Shown here piece after piece: positions 55,988-64,000 of a stretch of 64,000 nt of DNA (positions are counted from its first letter, which is position 1; every line of letters starts with the position of its first letter). The stretch comes from an uncultured Clostridia bacterium. GTDB lineage: Bacteria > Bacillota > Clostridia > Christensenellales > Borkfalkiaceae. Location: NCBI GenBank assembly GCA_947624225.1, contig CANQJF010000003.1:1-64000 (forward strand), given 5' to 3'. The notes under the pieces are model-generated. The model made no database searches, had not been told where the DNA came from, and was given only the letters and a program-made list of their open reading frames with translations. A program made the position numbers and the translations under genes.

Positions 55988-56626
55988 TCACTTGGTGCCG
56001 AAGAGGCGGTCGCCCGCGTCGCCGAGGCCGGGTAGGATGTATCCGTGCTCGTTGAGGCACCTGTCGAGCGTGGAGGCGAACACGCGGACGTCGGGGTGCG
56101 CCGCAACCAGCCGCTCGATGCCCTCGGGTGCGGCAATGATGCACATCATGGTGATGTCCTTTACGCCCCGCTTTTTGAGCGCGGAGATGGCGTCCGCAGC
56201 CGAGCCGCCCGTCGCGAGCATGGGATCCACGACAAAGACTTTCTTCTCCTCGATCCCGTCGGGCAACTTGCAGTAATATTCCTGCGGTTGGAGCGTCTTT
56301 TCGTCGCGGTACATGCCGATGTGCCCCACGCGCGCCGTGGGAAGAACGCGGTGCACGCCGTTGACCATGCCGAGGCCCGCGCGCAAGATGGGCACGATGG
56401 CCACGCTCTCCTCGGGGACGCGGTATTGCACCGTCCTTTCGAGCGGGGTCTCCACTTCCACGGGGATGAGGTCCACATCTTTCATGGCCTCATAGGTCAT
56501 GATGGTGGTGATCTCCTCGATCAGCTCGCGGAATTCTTTCATGCCCGTGTTTTTATCGCGCAAAATGGATACCTTATGCTTGATGAGCGGATGGTCGAAC
56601 ACAAACACATTGGGATACTGTTTCAT
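55988..56626 (-). CDS. upp: uracil phosphoribosyltransferase
   Basis: [42 protein letters not shown]. Confidence 0.97.
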   Translation of the reverse strand: MKQYPNVFVFDHPLIKHKVSILRDKNTGMKEFRELIEEITTIMTYEAMKDVDLIPVEVETPLERTVQYRVPEESVAIVPILRAGLGMVNGVHRVLPTARVGHIGMYRDEKTLQPQEYYCKLPDGIEEKKVFVVDPMLATGGSAADAISALKKRGVKDITMMCIIAAPEGIERLVAAHPDVRVFASTLDRCLNEHGYILPGLGDAGDRLFGTK

Positions 56627-56671
56627 AGATTGTCTCCTTCGCAATATTTTTTTGCCGTTCAAAGGCCATGA

Positions 56672-57652
56672 TCACAAAATATCGTGCATGATGGGCTCAT
56701 AGAAGAGTCCCTCGATGTCCTCGTCCCCCGCAAAGGGTAGGATCCACATCAGTTTGCAGACGGCGGATTCGAGCGTCATGCTGCGCGCTTCGAGCACGCG
56801 GCCGAGCTCCTTTAAGCGGTTGCCCACTTCGTATTTGTCGAGAGCGCTCCCCTCGCGCTCCACTTGGGTCGTGAATACCACCGTCTTTCCCATCTGCAAA
56901 AAGAATTGCAGGCGTTCCTCCCAGCCGCCATAGGCGGGGAGCCCGCCCGTGCCGAACGACTCGATGACGAGCGCACTGCAATGGCCGTCTAAGTAGTCGA
57001 AGATGTCCGAAGAGAGCCCGGGGATGAGTTTCAACACGACCACGTCCTCGTCGAGCGCGCGGTAAAACCGCGGTCCGGCGGGCTTGGGCTCGCGAATGTA
57101 GTAAAATGGCTTGCCGTCGCGCATGATGGCCGTATCCGGGAAATCGATGCTCGAAAAGGCATTGTAGCTCCGCGTGCGCGTTTTCTTGGCCCGCGTGCCG
57201 AGGATGACGTTGCCGTCAAACACGACGTGCACCCCCGACGCCCCGTCGTCGGCACAAAAGGCGAACGCATCCGCGAGATTCCTGCGCGCATCCGTATCGC
57301 GCAAATATACCGACTTTTGAGAACCCGTGAGAACGATGGGCTTGGGGCTGTCCTGCACGAGATAGGAGAGCGCGGCGGCGGTATACGCCATGGTGTCGGT
57401 GCCGTGAGTGATCACAAAGCCGTCGAAGTCCGCATAGCGCTCCTCAATGACGCGCGCGATCTCCAACCAATGCGCGGGACAGACGTTGGTGGAATCGAGA
57501 TTGAAAGGCTGGACTTCATCCACGCGGGCGATCTCCCCCAGCTCGGGGACATAGGAGAGGAGCTCGGCCGGCGTAATGGAGGGCGCGAGGCCGTTTTTGG
57601 TGGGTTTGGAGGCGATGGTGCCCCCCGTCGCGATCAAGAGAATTCGTTTCAT
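56672..57652 (-). CDS. ansA: type I L-asparaginase
   Basis: MKRILLIATGGTIASKPT, GFVITHGTDTMAYTAAALSY. Confidence 0.93.
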   Translation of the reverse strand: MKRILLIATGGTIASKPTKNGLAPSITPAELLSYVPELGEIARVDEVQPFNLDSTNVCPAHWLEIARVIEERYADFDGFVITHGTDTMAYTAAALSYLVQDSPKPIVLTGSQKSVYLRDTDARRNLADAFAFCADDGASGVHVVFDGNVILGTRAKKTRTRSYNAFSSIDFPDTAIMRDGKPFYYIREPKPAGPRFYRALDEDVVVLKLIPGLSSDIFDYLDGHCSALVIESFGTGGLPAYGGWEERLQFFLQMGKTVVFTTQVEREGSALDKYEVGNRLKELGRVLEARSMTLESAVCKLMWILPFAGDEDIEGLFYEPIMHDIL

Positions 57653-57706
57653 ATTCCGTCCCGTCCGCACGCTTGCGGTGCGCCGTGTTTTGCGCAATGC
57701 CGTGCG

Positions 57707-58354
57707 CTATGCGCCATACTTTGCGCGATATTCTTTCATGGCGGAGAGAGATTCCCTCCCCCCGATGATCCCGTTTTCGATGGCCGCGATGATGTCACGC
57801 ATGGTCACGATGGAGTAAACGGGAATGCCGTATTCTTCGTAAGCCTCGCGGACCGCCGAGCGTTCCCCCGTGCCCCGTTCCTCGCGGTCCACGGAGATGA
57901 GCACGGCCGCGACATGCACATCCGCCTCGCCGGTGAGCTTGGGAAGAATTTCTCTGAGCGCCTTGCCCGAGGTCATCACGTCCTCGACGATGCAGACGCT
58001 GTCGCCGTCGGTAAGTGGCTGACCCACGAACATGCCCCCCTCGCCGTGGTCCTTGGCCTCTTTCCTGTCGAAGCAGAACCCGACGTCCCTGCCGCGCTGT
58101 GCAAGCGCGATGCTCGTGGCGACGGCGAGCGGGATACCCTTGTAGGCGGGCCCGACGAGCGTTTCGGCTTGAATGCCGTGCTCCAAAAAGCACTCCGCAT
58201 AATACCCGCCGAGCCGCGCGATCTGATCGCCCGTGCGGTATTTTCCCGTGTTGATGAAGTACGGCGCAACTCTTCCGCTCTTTAAGGTAAACTCTCCAAA
58301 GAGCAGCACGCCGCTCTCCGCCATAAACTTGATGAATTCCTCTTTATACGTCAT
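57707..58354 (-). CDS. pyrE: orotate phosphoribosyltransferase
   Basis: LKSGRVAPYFINTGKY, VCIVEDVMTSGKALRE. Confidence 0.96.
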   Translation of the reverse strand: MTYKEEFIKFMAESGVLLFGEFTLKSGRVAPYFINTGKYRTGDQIARLGGYYAECFLEHGIQAETLVGPAYKGIPLAVATSIALAQRGRDVGFCFDRKEAKDHGEGGMFVGQPLTDGDSVCIVEDVMTSGKALREILPKLTGEADVHVAAVLISVDREERGTGERSAVREAYEEYGIPVYSIVTMRDIIAAIENGIIGGRESLSAMKEYRAKYGA

Positions 58355-58366
58355 ATGTCCCTCGCT

Positions 58367-59287
58367 TCAATTCATGGTCAAGGTGCCCGTGAGGTCGCGC
58401 ACGCGCTCCACGCCGTGGAGCGCGTGCGCGACCTCACACCACTTCCCCAGCCCCGCGATGATCTTGGGGCACGCGAGCGCATCAGTGAAATTTTGCGTGC
58501 CCACCTGCACGGCGACCGCACCGGCCATCAAAAATTCCACCGCATCCTCGGCGCACGTGATGCCGCCCATGCCGATGACGGGGATGCCCACCGCGTGGCT
58601 CGCCTCATACACCATGCGCACGGCAATGGGCTTGACGCCCGCACCGGAGACGCCGCCCGTGTTGTTGGCGAGGATGGGCCGCCGCCGCTCAATGTCGATG
58701 GCGAGGCCCGTCAGCGTGTTGATGAGCGACAGACCGTCCGCTCCCCCCGCCTCGGCCGCGCGCGCGTTCTCGGCGATGCTCTCCGCGTTGGGGGAGAGCT
58801 TTACGATGAGTGGTGTCTTTTTTAATGCCGTCTTTGAGACATGGGTGACCTCTTTCACGTCTTGCGGTCGGATCCCAAAGGCCATGCCGCCGCACTTTAC
58901 GTTGGGACAGGAGATGTTGAGCTCCACGAGATCGACGAGCCCGTCCAGACGGGCGCAAATTTCGCCGTAATCGGAGAGCGTCGCCCCCGCAACGTTGGCG
59001 ATGACCTTCGTCTTGCCTCTCAGCCACGCCAAATCGTGCTCGATGAAATGCTTTACTCCGGGATTTTGCAGCCCCACGGCATTCAGGATGACGCCGCGGC
59101 TCTCCGCGATGCGGGGAGTGGGATTCCCGAGGCGGGGCTCCAACGTGAGCCCCTTGGTCGCCACCGCGCCGAGGCAGGAGATATCGTAAATCTCGTCGAA
59201 CTCGCGCCCGAAGCCAAAGGTGCCCGAGGCGGGGATCACGGGATTTTTGAGCTCCACCCCGCAGATGTTTACATGTAGATCGGCCAT
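58367..59287 (-). CDS. pyrD: dihydroorotate dehydrogenase (class 1B-like)
   Basis: NPVIPASGTFGFGREF, LNISCPNVKCGG, VIGMGGITCAEDAVEFLMAGAVAVQVGT; pyrK in operon. Confidence 0.96.
   Translation of the reverse strand: MADLHVNICGVELKNPVIPASGTFGFGREFDEIYDISCLGAVATKGLTLEPRLGNPTPRIAESRGVILNAVGLQNPGVKHFIEHDLAWLRGKTKVIANVAGATLSDYGEICARLDGLVDLVELNISCPNVKCGGMAFGIRPQDVKEVTHVSKTALKKTPLIVKLSPNAESIAENARAAEAGGADGLSLINTLTGLAIDIERRRPILANNTGGVSGAGVKPIAVRMVYEASHAVGIPVIGMGGITCAEDAVEFLMAGAVAVQVGTQNFTDALACPKIIAGLGKWCEVAHALHGVERVRDLTGTLTMN
58389..58437. repeat. perfect inverted repeat, 23-bp arms, 3-nt loop, inside pyrD
   Basis: GTGAGGTCGCGCACGCGCTCCAC GCC GTGGAGCGCGTGCGCGACCTCAC. Confidence 0.97.
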
Positions 59288-59366
59288 GTCGATGTTCCCT
59301 TACAAACGCACTGTTCCGCCGCGCAGTCCCGCCCGGCGGGATAAATTTCCGTCTCGGACAGAACGC

Positions 59367-60119
59367 TCAAAGCTCTATTTCATCCAACCGAAAGACGGGA
59401 CCATCCCTGCAAACGCGGGCATGGATGCCGTCTTTTTTGTCACAGACGCACACGAGGCAGGCGCCGATCCCGCACGCCATGCGCTCTTCGAGGGAGACAT
59501 AGACGGGGATATCGCGGCCCTCCGTTGCGCGCTTCAAGGCGCGGAGCATGGGCGTCGGCCCGCATGCGAGCACGGCATCCGGCCGCACGTCGTCGATGTC
59601 CGCAAGAAATGCCTGCACCGCCGTTCCCCTCACACCGCACGAACCGTCGTCTGTGCAGAGAACGAGCTTCTCGCCGCACTCCAACTCATGGGAAAGGCAG
59701 ACCGCCTCGCGGTTCCGAAAGCCCATGTATGAAAAAAGCTGTTTTTGGTTTTGAAATTCCCGAAGCGCCGCAATGAGCGGAAACACGCCGACACCGCCGC
59801 CCACCAAAGCGATCCGCTTCTCCTCGGGCTTCAAACAAAATCCGTTGCCGAGCGGCAGGGTGACAGAAATGCGCTCTCCCGCACTGTGTTCCTCGGCCAG
59901 CGCCCTCGTTCCCGCCCCCCTCACTTGGTAGCAGACGGTGATCCGCTCCTCCTCGGCCTTGCAGACGGCGAGCGGCCTCTTCAACGGAAACCCCGGCACA
60001 CCGACCATGCAAAATTGCCCGCAGCGGACGGCCACCCTCTCCTGGATGGCAAACATGAGGGAATAGATGCCCGGCGCGATGGGCTTATTTTCCAAAATCA
60101 GGGCGTCGAACTCAGGCAT
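59367..60119 (-). CDS. pyrK: dihydroorotate dehydrogenase electron transfer subunit
   Basis: FAD/NAD domain GGGVGVFPLIAAL; Fe-S Cys motif ERMACGIGACLVCVC. Confidence 0.95.
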   Translation of the reverse strand: MPEFDALILENKPIAPGIYSLMFAIQERVAVRCGQFCMVGVPGFPLKRPLAVCKAEEERITVCYQVRGAGTRALAEEHSAGERISVTLPLGNGFCLKPEEKRIALVGGGVGVFPLIAALREFQNQKQLFSYMGFRNREAVCLSHELECGEKLVLCTDDGSCGVRGTAVQAFLADIDDVRPDAVLACGPTPMLRALKRATEGRDIPVYVSLEERMACGIGACLVCVCDKKDGIHARVCRDGPVFRLDEIEL

Positions 60120-61002
60120 GGATGTCTCCCAAGACGGACAGCAGGTCCTCCCGCATCTTGCGCGCGGCATCGCGCGCACAGAGCCCCACGCGGCCGCCGT
60201 CATGTTGGTAAGCGTCTGTATGACGGTAGGCGCACAGGATGCCGCGGGAGTTGTTCACGATGCCGCCCATGCCCCCCTCTTTGAAGCAATTTTTGAGCAT
60301 TCGGGCGTTGGCGCCCTGTGCCCCGTAGCCGGGAATGAGGAAGAAAGAGTGCGGCATGCGCCCGCGGAGGACCTTTGCCTCCTCGGGATAGGTCGCCCCC
60401 ACGACGGCTCCCACGCGAGAGTAGCCGTATTTGCCGCAAGCGTCCCTGCCCCACTGCTCCACCATATCCCCCATGCACTCATACACGGTGCGCCCGTCGG
60501 CGAGTTTTTGGTCCTGCAATTCGCCCGAGGAGGGATTGCTCGTCTTTACCAGCACAAAGATGCCCTTGTCCGCCTCCCCGGCCCTTGCGAGAAAGGGGAC
60601 AATACCGTCCGTGCCGAGGTAGCCGTTGACGGTGAGGAGGTCGACATAGCTGCCGAGCTCTCGCTCGAAATAGGCCCTTGCATACTGTTCCGCCGTAGCG
60701 CCGATGTCGTTCCGCTTGCAGTCGGCAATGACGAACAGCCCGTGCTCCTTGGCACAAATACAGGTATCGCGGAAGCACTTCATGCCGTCGGCCCCGATGG
60801 CTTCATAGTAGGCAATTTGGATCTTCACGGCGGGGACGAGCTCGGACACGGCGCCGATGATCTCCTCGTTGAAGCGGTAGATGTCGCCCGCCCAATGCCG
60901 TTCGTCGGTCGTGCCGGGCAGGTATTCGGGCGAGGTGTCCAGCCCCACGCAAGCGGGATTTTGCTTTTCGATGATTTTTTCTATAAGACTGTCGAAAATC
61001 AT
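60112..61002 (-). CDS. pyrF: orotidine 5'-phosphate decarboxylase
   Basis: CVGLDTSPEYLP, GLFVIADCKRNDIGATAEQYA. Confidence 0.96.
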   Translation of the reverse strand: MIFDSLIEKIIEKQNPACVGLDTSPEYLPGTTDERHWAGDIYRFNEEIIGAVSELVPAVKIQIAYYEAIGADGMKCFRDTCICAKEHGLFVIADCKRNDIGATAEQYARAYFERELGSYVDLLTVNGYLGTDGIVPFLARAGEADKGIFVLVKTSNPSSGELQDQKLADGRTVYECMGDMVEQWGRDACGKYGYSRVGAVVGATYPEEAKVLRGRMPHSFFLIPGYGAQGANARMLKNCFKEGGMGGIVNNSRGILCAYRHTDAYQHDGGRVGLCARDAARKMREDLLSVLGDIHA

Positions 61003-62273
61003 GCGCGCGCCTCCCTGTATTTGATCTCTCCGTCCGAGAGGGTATATTTGACCCTGCCCTGCAACTTCTTGCCGGCAAACGGGGTGTTCTTGCCCTTGGA
61101 GACGAACGCGGCGGGATCCACCCTCCAACTCTCGTTCAAATCGGCGAGCATGAGATCCGCGGGCGCGCCCACGGCGATCTCCCCGCCCGTCAGCGACAAA
61201 ATGCCGGCGGGATTTGCGCTCATGAGGGCAGAGAGCTTGGGGAGCGAGAACCCGTTCTCGCACACGAGCACAGTGTAGGAGAGCGCAAAGGAGGTCTCCA
61301 ACCCGCTGATCCCAAAGGCCGCATCGTTGAATTCCACGTTCTTGTCGTCGGCATGGTGCGGGGCATGGTCGGAGGCAATGCAGTCGAGCGTGCCGTCTTT
61401 GAGCCCCGCGATGACGGCAACTCTGTCCCGCTCCGCGCGGAGCGGCGGGTTGACTTTGGCATTGGGATCGAAGTCGCGGATGGCCGCATCGGTCAGCGTA
61501 AAGTAGTGCGGGCAGGTCTCCGCCGTCACTTTCACACCGCGTGCCTTTGCTTCCCGGATGAGTTGGATGCCGCTGTACGTCGAGACATGGCAGATGTGGA
61601 CGGGCAGTTCCAAACTCTCGGCGAGGCAGAGCTCCCGCGCGATCATGATGTCCTCCGCCGCCCGAAGGCTGCCTTTGAGGCCCGTCAGCGTGGAATAATC
61701 CCCCTCGTGCACGACGGCGCCGTCGACGAGCGAGGCGTCCTCGCAATGGCAGAGGCATTTGAGGCCGAAATCGGATGCGTACAGCATCGCCTTTGCCATG
61801 AGCGCGCTGTTTTGCACGCTCTTCCCGTCCTCGGAGAGTGCAACGGCCCCCGCCGCTTTCATGCCCCCGATGGCCGCGAGCGCCTCCCCCTTTTGTCCCT
61901 CCGTGATCGCCCCGATGGGATGCACTTTGCAGAGACCGACTTCCCTCGCCCGCGCTTTCACATAGGTGACGACGACCTTGTTGTCGATCACGGGCCGCGT
62001 GTTCGGCATGCAGCAAATTTGCGTAAATCCGCCCTTGACCGCGGACATGGTACCCGTCTCGATGGTCTCTTTCTTCTCGAACCCGGGATCGCGAAGATGC
62101 ACGTGCATATCGATGAGCCCGGGGAAAGCGGTCAGTCCCGCCGCCTCCAAGACCTCCTCGTTTTCCGGGGGATCGAGGGTGGGCGCGATTTGGGTAAACA
62201 GTCCTCCCTCTATGCGGATATCCGATTTCCGTACGCCGTCCGAAAAGACAACGTCTGCACCGCGGATGAGCAT
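60999..62273 (-). CDS. pyrC: dihydroorotase
   Basis: FPGLIDMHVHLRDPGFEKKETIETG, IASDHAPHHADDK. Confidence 0.97.
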   Translation of the reverse strand: MLIRGADVVFSDGVRKSDIRIEGGLFTQIAPTLDPPENEEVLEAAGLTAFPGLIDMHVHLRDPGFEKKETIETGTMSAVKGGFTQICCMPNTRPVIDNKVVVTYVKARAREVGLCKVHPIGAITEGQKGEALAAIGGMKAAGAVALSEDGKSVQNSALMAKAMLYASDFGLKCLCHCEDASLVDGAVVHEGDYSTLTGLKGSLRAAEDIMIARELCLAESLELPVHICHVSTYSGIQLIREAKARGVKVTAETCPHYFTLTDAAIRDFDPNAKVNPPLRAERDRVAVIAGLKDGTLDCIASDHAPHHADDKNVEFNDAAFGISGLETSFALSYTVLVCENGFSLPKLSALMSANPAGILSLTGGEIAVGAPADLMLADLNESWRVDPAAFVSKGKNTPFAGKKLQGRVKYTLSDGEIKYREARA

Positions 62274-62274
62274 T

Positions 62275-63189
62275 TCAGTCCTCCTTTCCAAGTAATGCAA
62301 GCATGGACATCCGCACCGCGACGCCCGAAAGAACTTGATCTTCGATTTTGCTCGTATCGCCGTCGATGAGGGCGGAGGTGAGTTCTACGCCCCTGTTGAC
62401 GGGCCCGGGGTGCATGATCAGCGCGCCCGGTTTTGCATATTTTATGACTTCCTCGTTCGCTCCGTAATACTTTGCAAACTCGCCGAGCGAGGGAAAATTC
62501 CCCGCCTTTTGGCGTTCGAGCTGGATGCGAAGGCCCATCACGACGTCGGCGCCATCGACGGCCTCTTCGCGGGAGGAGCAGATCTTCGCGCCCAATTTTT
62601 CGATGCCCGCGGGGATGAGCGTGCGCGGCCCGAACATTGTCACCTGCGCGCCGAGCTTCGTGAGCCCATATAGATTGCTCTTTGCTACGCGGGAGTGATA
62701 GATATCCCCGAGAATGGCCACTTTCAACCCGGAGATCTTGCCGAAATGTTCGCGCATGGTCAGCATGTCGAGCAGGGCCTGCGAGGGGTGCTCGTTCATG
62801 CCGTCCCCCGCATTGATGACGTGCGCCCTCACCGTCTTTGCCAAAAGGCGCGCCGCGCCCGACGCGGGATGGCGGATGACCATCACGTCGTTCTGCATGG
62901 CGTCTAACGTCTTTCCCGTGTCGACGAGCGTCTCCCCTTTCTGCACGGAGGAGGCCGCGACGGAGATGTTTACCACCTGTGCGCCCAAAAATTTGCCCGC
63001 AAGCTCAAAGGAGCAGCGCGTGCGGGTGGAATTCTCATAGAAGAGGGTCACCATGGATTTCCCCGACAGCGCGTGAAAGACCTTGTTGCCCCGTTTGAGC
63101 TCTGATTTATAGGCGAGGCCGCGCGTCAGGATCTCGTCGATGACGGCAGCCTCCATGTCATAGAGACCGAGGATATCCTTTTGATTCAT
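62275..63189 (-). CDS. pyrB: aspartate carbamoyltransferase catalytic subunit
   Basis: LFYENSTRTRCSFELAGKFLGA, VIRHPASGA, ALLDMLTM, MHPGPVNRGVE. Confidence 0.97.
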   Translation of the reverse strand: MNQKDILGLYDMEAAVIDEILTRGLAYKSELKRGNKVFHALSGKSMVTLFYENSTRTRCSFELAGKFLGAQVVNISVAASSVQKGETLVDTGKTLDAMQNDVMVIRHPASGAARLLAKTVRAHVINAGDGMNEHPSQALLDMLTMREHFGKISGLKVAILGDIYHSRVAKSNLYGLTKLGAQVTMFGPRTLIPAGIEKLGAKICSSREEAVDGADVVMGLRIQLERQKAGNFPSLGEFAKYYGANEEVIKYAKPGALIMHPGPVNRGVELTSALIDGDTSKIEDQVLSGVAVRMSMLALLGKED

Positions 63190-63200
63190 GTGTTCCTCTG

Positions 63201-63234
63201 AAAAAAGTCTTACGGCAATTGCCGCAAGACTTTT
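63201..63234 (-). terminator. leader terminator (attenuator) upstream of pyrB
   Basis: minus strand AAAAGUCUUGCGGC AAUU GCCGUAAGACUUUUUU. Confidence 0.85.
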
Positions 63235-63287
63235 CATGCTCATCAATCCGTCTTGACGGCAAAAAAATGCCGCATGAAGCCGTTAAA

Positions 63288-63317
63288 ATTATACCATGAA
63301 GGGACAGTGCTTGTAAA
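63288..63317 (-). promoter_or_regulatory. pyr operon promoter TTTACA-N18-TATAAT (TGGTATAAT)
   Basis: -35 63312-63317, -10 63288-63293. Confidence 0.75.
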
Positions 63318-63322
63318 GCATT

Positions 63323-64000
63323 TCAAAGAATTTCCGTGAGGGAAAATTTCGTCTTGTCGCAAGAGGTGAGAAAGTATTCGATCCCCGCTTTCTCCGCGCG
63401 GAGCGGGAAGTATCCGGTGCCGTGCAGGTGGCCGAAGATCACCTTTTCCACGCCGTTTTTCTCAAAGAGTTCGGTGAACAGCGTGTCCTCTTTTTTGATG
63501 GAAAAGGGCGGGAAATGGATGAGCGCCAACAGACGGTCCCCCTCTTTTTTCACCTTTTCCGCCTCCCGAAAGGCAAGGCGAAAGCGCTCGGCCTCGCGCA
63601 AATACAGCTTCATGTCCTGCTCCTTAAAATCGACGCTGGCGGGGCAAGTCCATCCGCGGGAGCCCACGATCACCAAATTTTCGAGGCGGATGCAGTCGTT
63701 TTGCAGGAAGTAAAACCCATTGGGGGCCATTTCACGGATGCGGGAGATGCCGTTCCACCAATAATCGTGATTGCCGCGGATCAAAACTTTGCGCCCCGGG
63801 AGTTCCTCCAAGGAGCGCACGTCGAACATGCCCTCCTCAGGTTTCATGCCCCACGAGGTGTCGCCGCCGATGAGAACGATATCCTCGGCTCTGACTTTTT
63901 CGCGCCAATCGGCCTTGATTTTGTCGAAGTGACCTTCCCACCCGGGTCCGAAGATATCCATCGGCTTATTGGCCATCCCGGATAGATGCAGGTCGCTGAT
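63323..64000 (-). CDS. metallophosphoesterase (calcineurin-like), truncated by the window edge
   Basis: ISDLHLSGMANKPMDIFGPGWEGH...IVLIGGDTSWGM...LIRGNHDYWW...IFGHLHGTG; reading frame continues to 64000. Confidence 0.92.
   Translation of the reverse strand: MSDLHLSGMANKPMDIFGPGWEGHFDKIKADWREKVRAEDIVLIGGDTSWGMKPEEGMFDVRSLEELPGRKVLIRGNHDYWWNGISRIREMAPNGFYFLQNDCIRLENLVIVGSRGWTCPASVDFKEQDMKLYLREAERFRLAFREAEKVKKEGDRLLALIHFPPFSIKKEDTLFTELFEKNGVEKVIFGHLHGTGYFPLRAEKAGIEYFLTSCDKTKFSLTEIL

Noticed and set aside
61003-62016. 634-aa ORF (60112-62016) as a pyrC-pyrF fusion
   Set aside because: The upstream half is out-of-frame pyrC; PyrF proper starts at MIFDSLIEKIIEKQNPACVGLDTS (61002) with ATGA overlap.
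22400-62055. Recurring ATGG(G)TACC / GGACATGGGTACC sites (e.g. ~22405, 23090, 44214, 47940, 62049)
   Set aside because: Mostly inside coding regions with no consistent spacing or flanking structure; most likely coincidental KpnI-like sites.
1-64000. CRISPR arrays, phage/integrase genes, transposases, rRNA or tRNA genes, toxin-antitoxin or defence cassettes
   Set aside because: Looked for regularly spaced repeats and diagnostic protein motifs on both strands and found none I could support.

Overview
This is a 64 kb high-GC chromosomal window with Firmicutes/Clostridia-like gene content. I saw no phage, CRISPR array, rRNA or tRNA. About 50 genes are supported, nearly all on the minus strand. 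Left part (0-7.5 kb): a membrane-anchored HTH protein, an RsmF-type methyltransferase, a 3'-5' exonuclease, serS and a divergent P-type ATPase. Centre (8-43 kb): a large Gram-positive glycan-utilisation locus built from at least three putative transcription units plus an RpiR regulator. Unit A (43.1->33.4 kb) encodes a phosphodiester glycosidase (NAGPA), SGNH esterase, DUF4127, ROK kinase, GH20, GH31 and an acyltransferase-like protein. Unit B (32.0->11.1 kb) encodes a giant lipoprotein with three diverged internal repeats, an LplB/YtcP-type ABC importer without an ATPase, DUF4127, GH31, a Big-2-like lipoprotein, GDPD, two GH26-like paralogues, NanE and a Gfo/Idh/MocA oxidoreductase. Unit C (11.0->8.0 kb) encodes an aldose epimerase and a GH36 alpha-galactosidase. 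Right part (43-64 kb): an aminotransferase, uvrA, an HAD protein, uvrB, two small wHTH-TM-like paralogues, a CvpA-like protein, glnS, a PAP2 protein and a pyrBCFKDE-ansA-upp operon. The observations I rate highest are: (1) the triple-repeat giant lipoprotein with the paired DUF4127 modules, (2) a putative three-state attenuator in front of pyrB whose terminator could be translated in frame with PyrB, (3) a perfect 23-bp-arm inverted repeat inside the 3' end of pyrD, (4) a serS promoter whose -35/-10 spacer holds an 18-bp perfect palindrome, (5) two apparently leaderless genes with the same TATAAT-N6-ATG geometry, and (6) a multi-hairpin repeat element between uvrA and the aminotransferase gene. 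All assignments come from reading the sequence; no searches were run.
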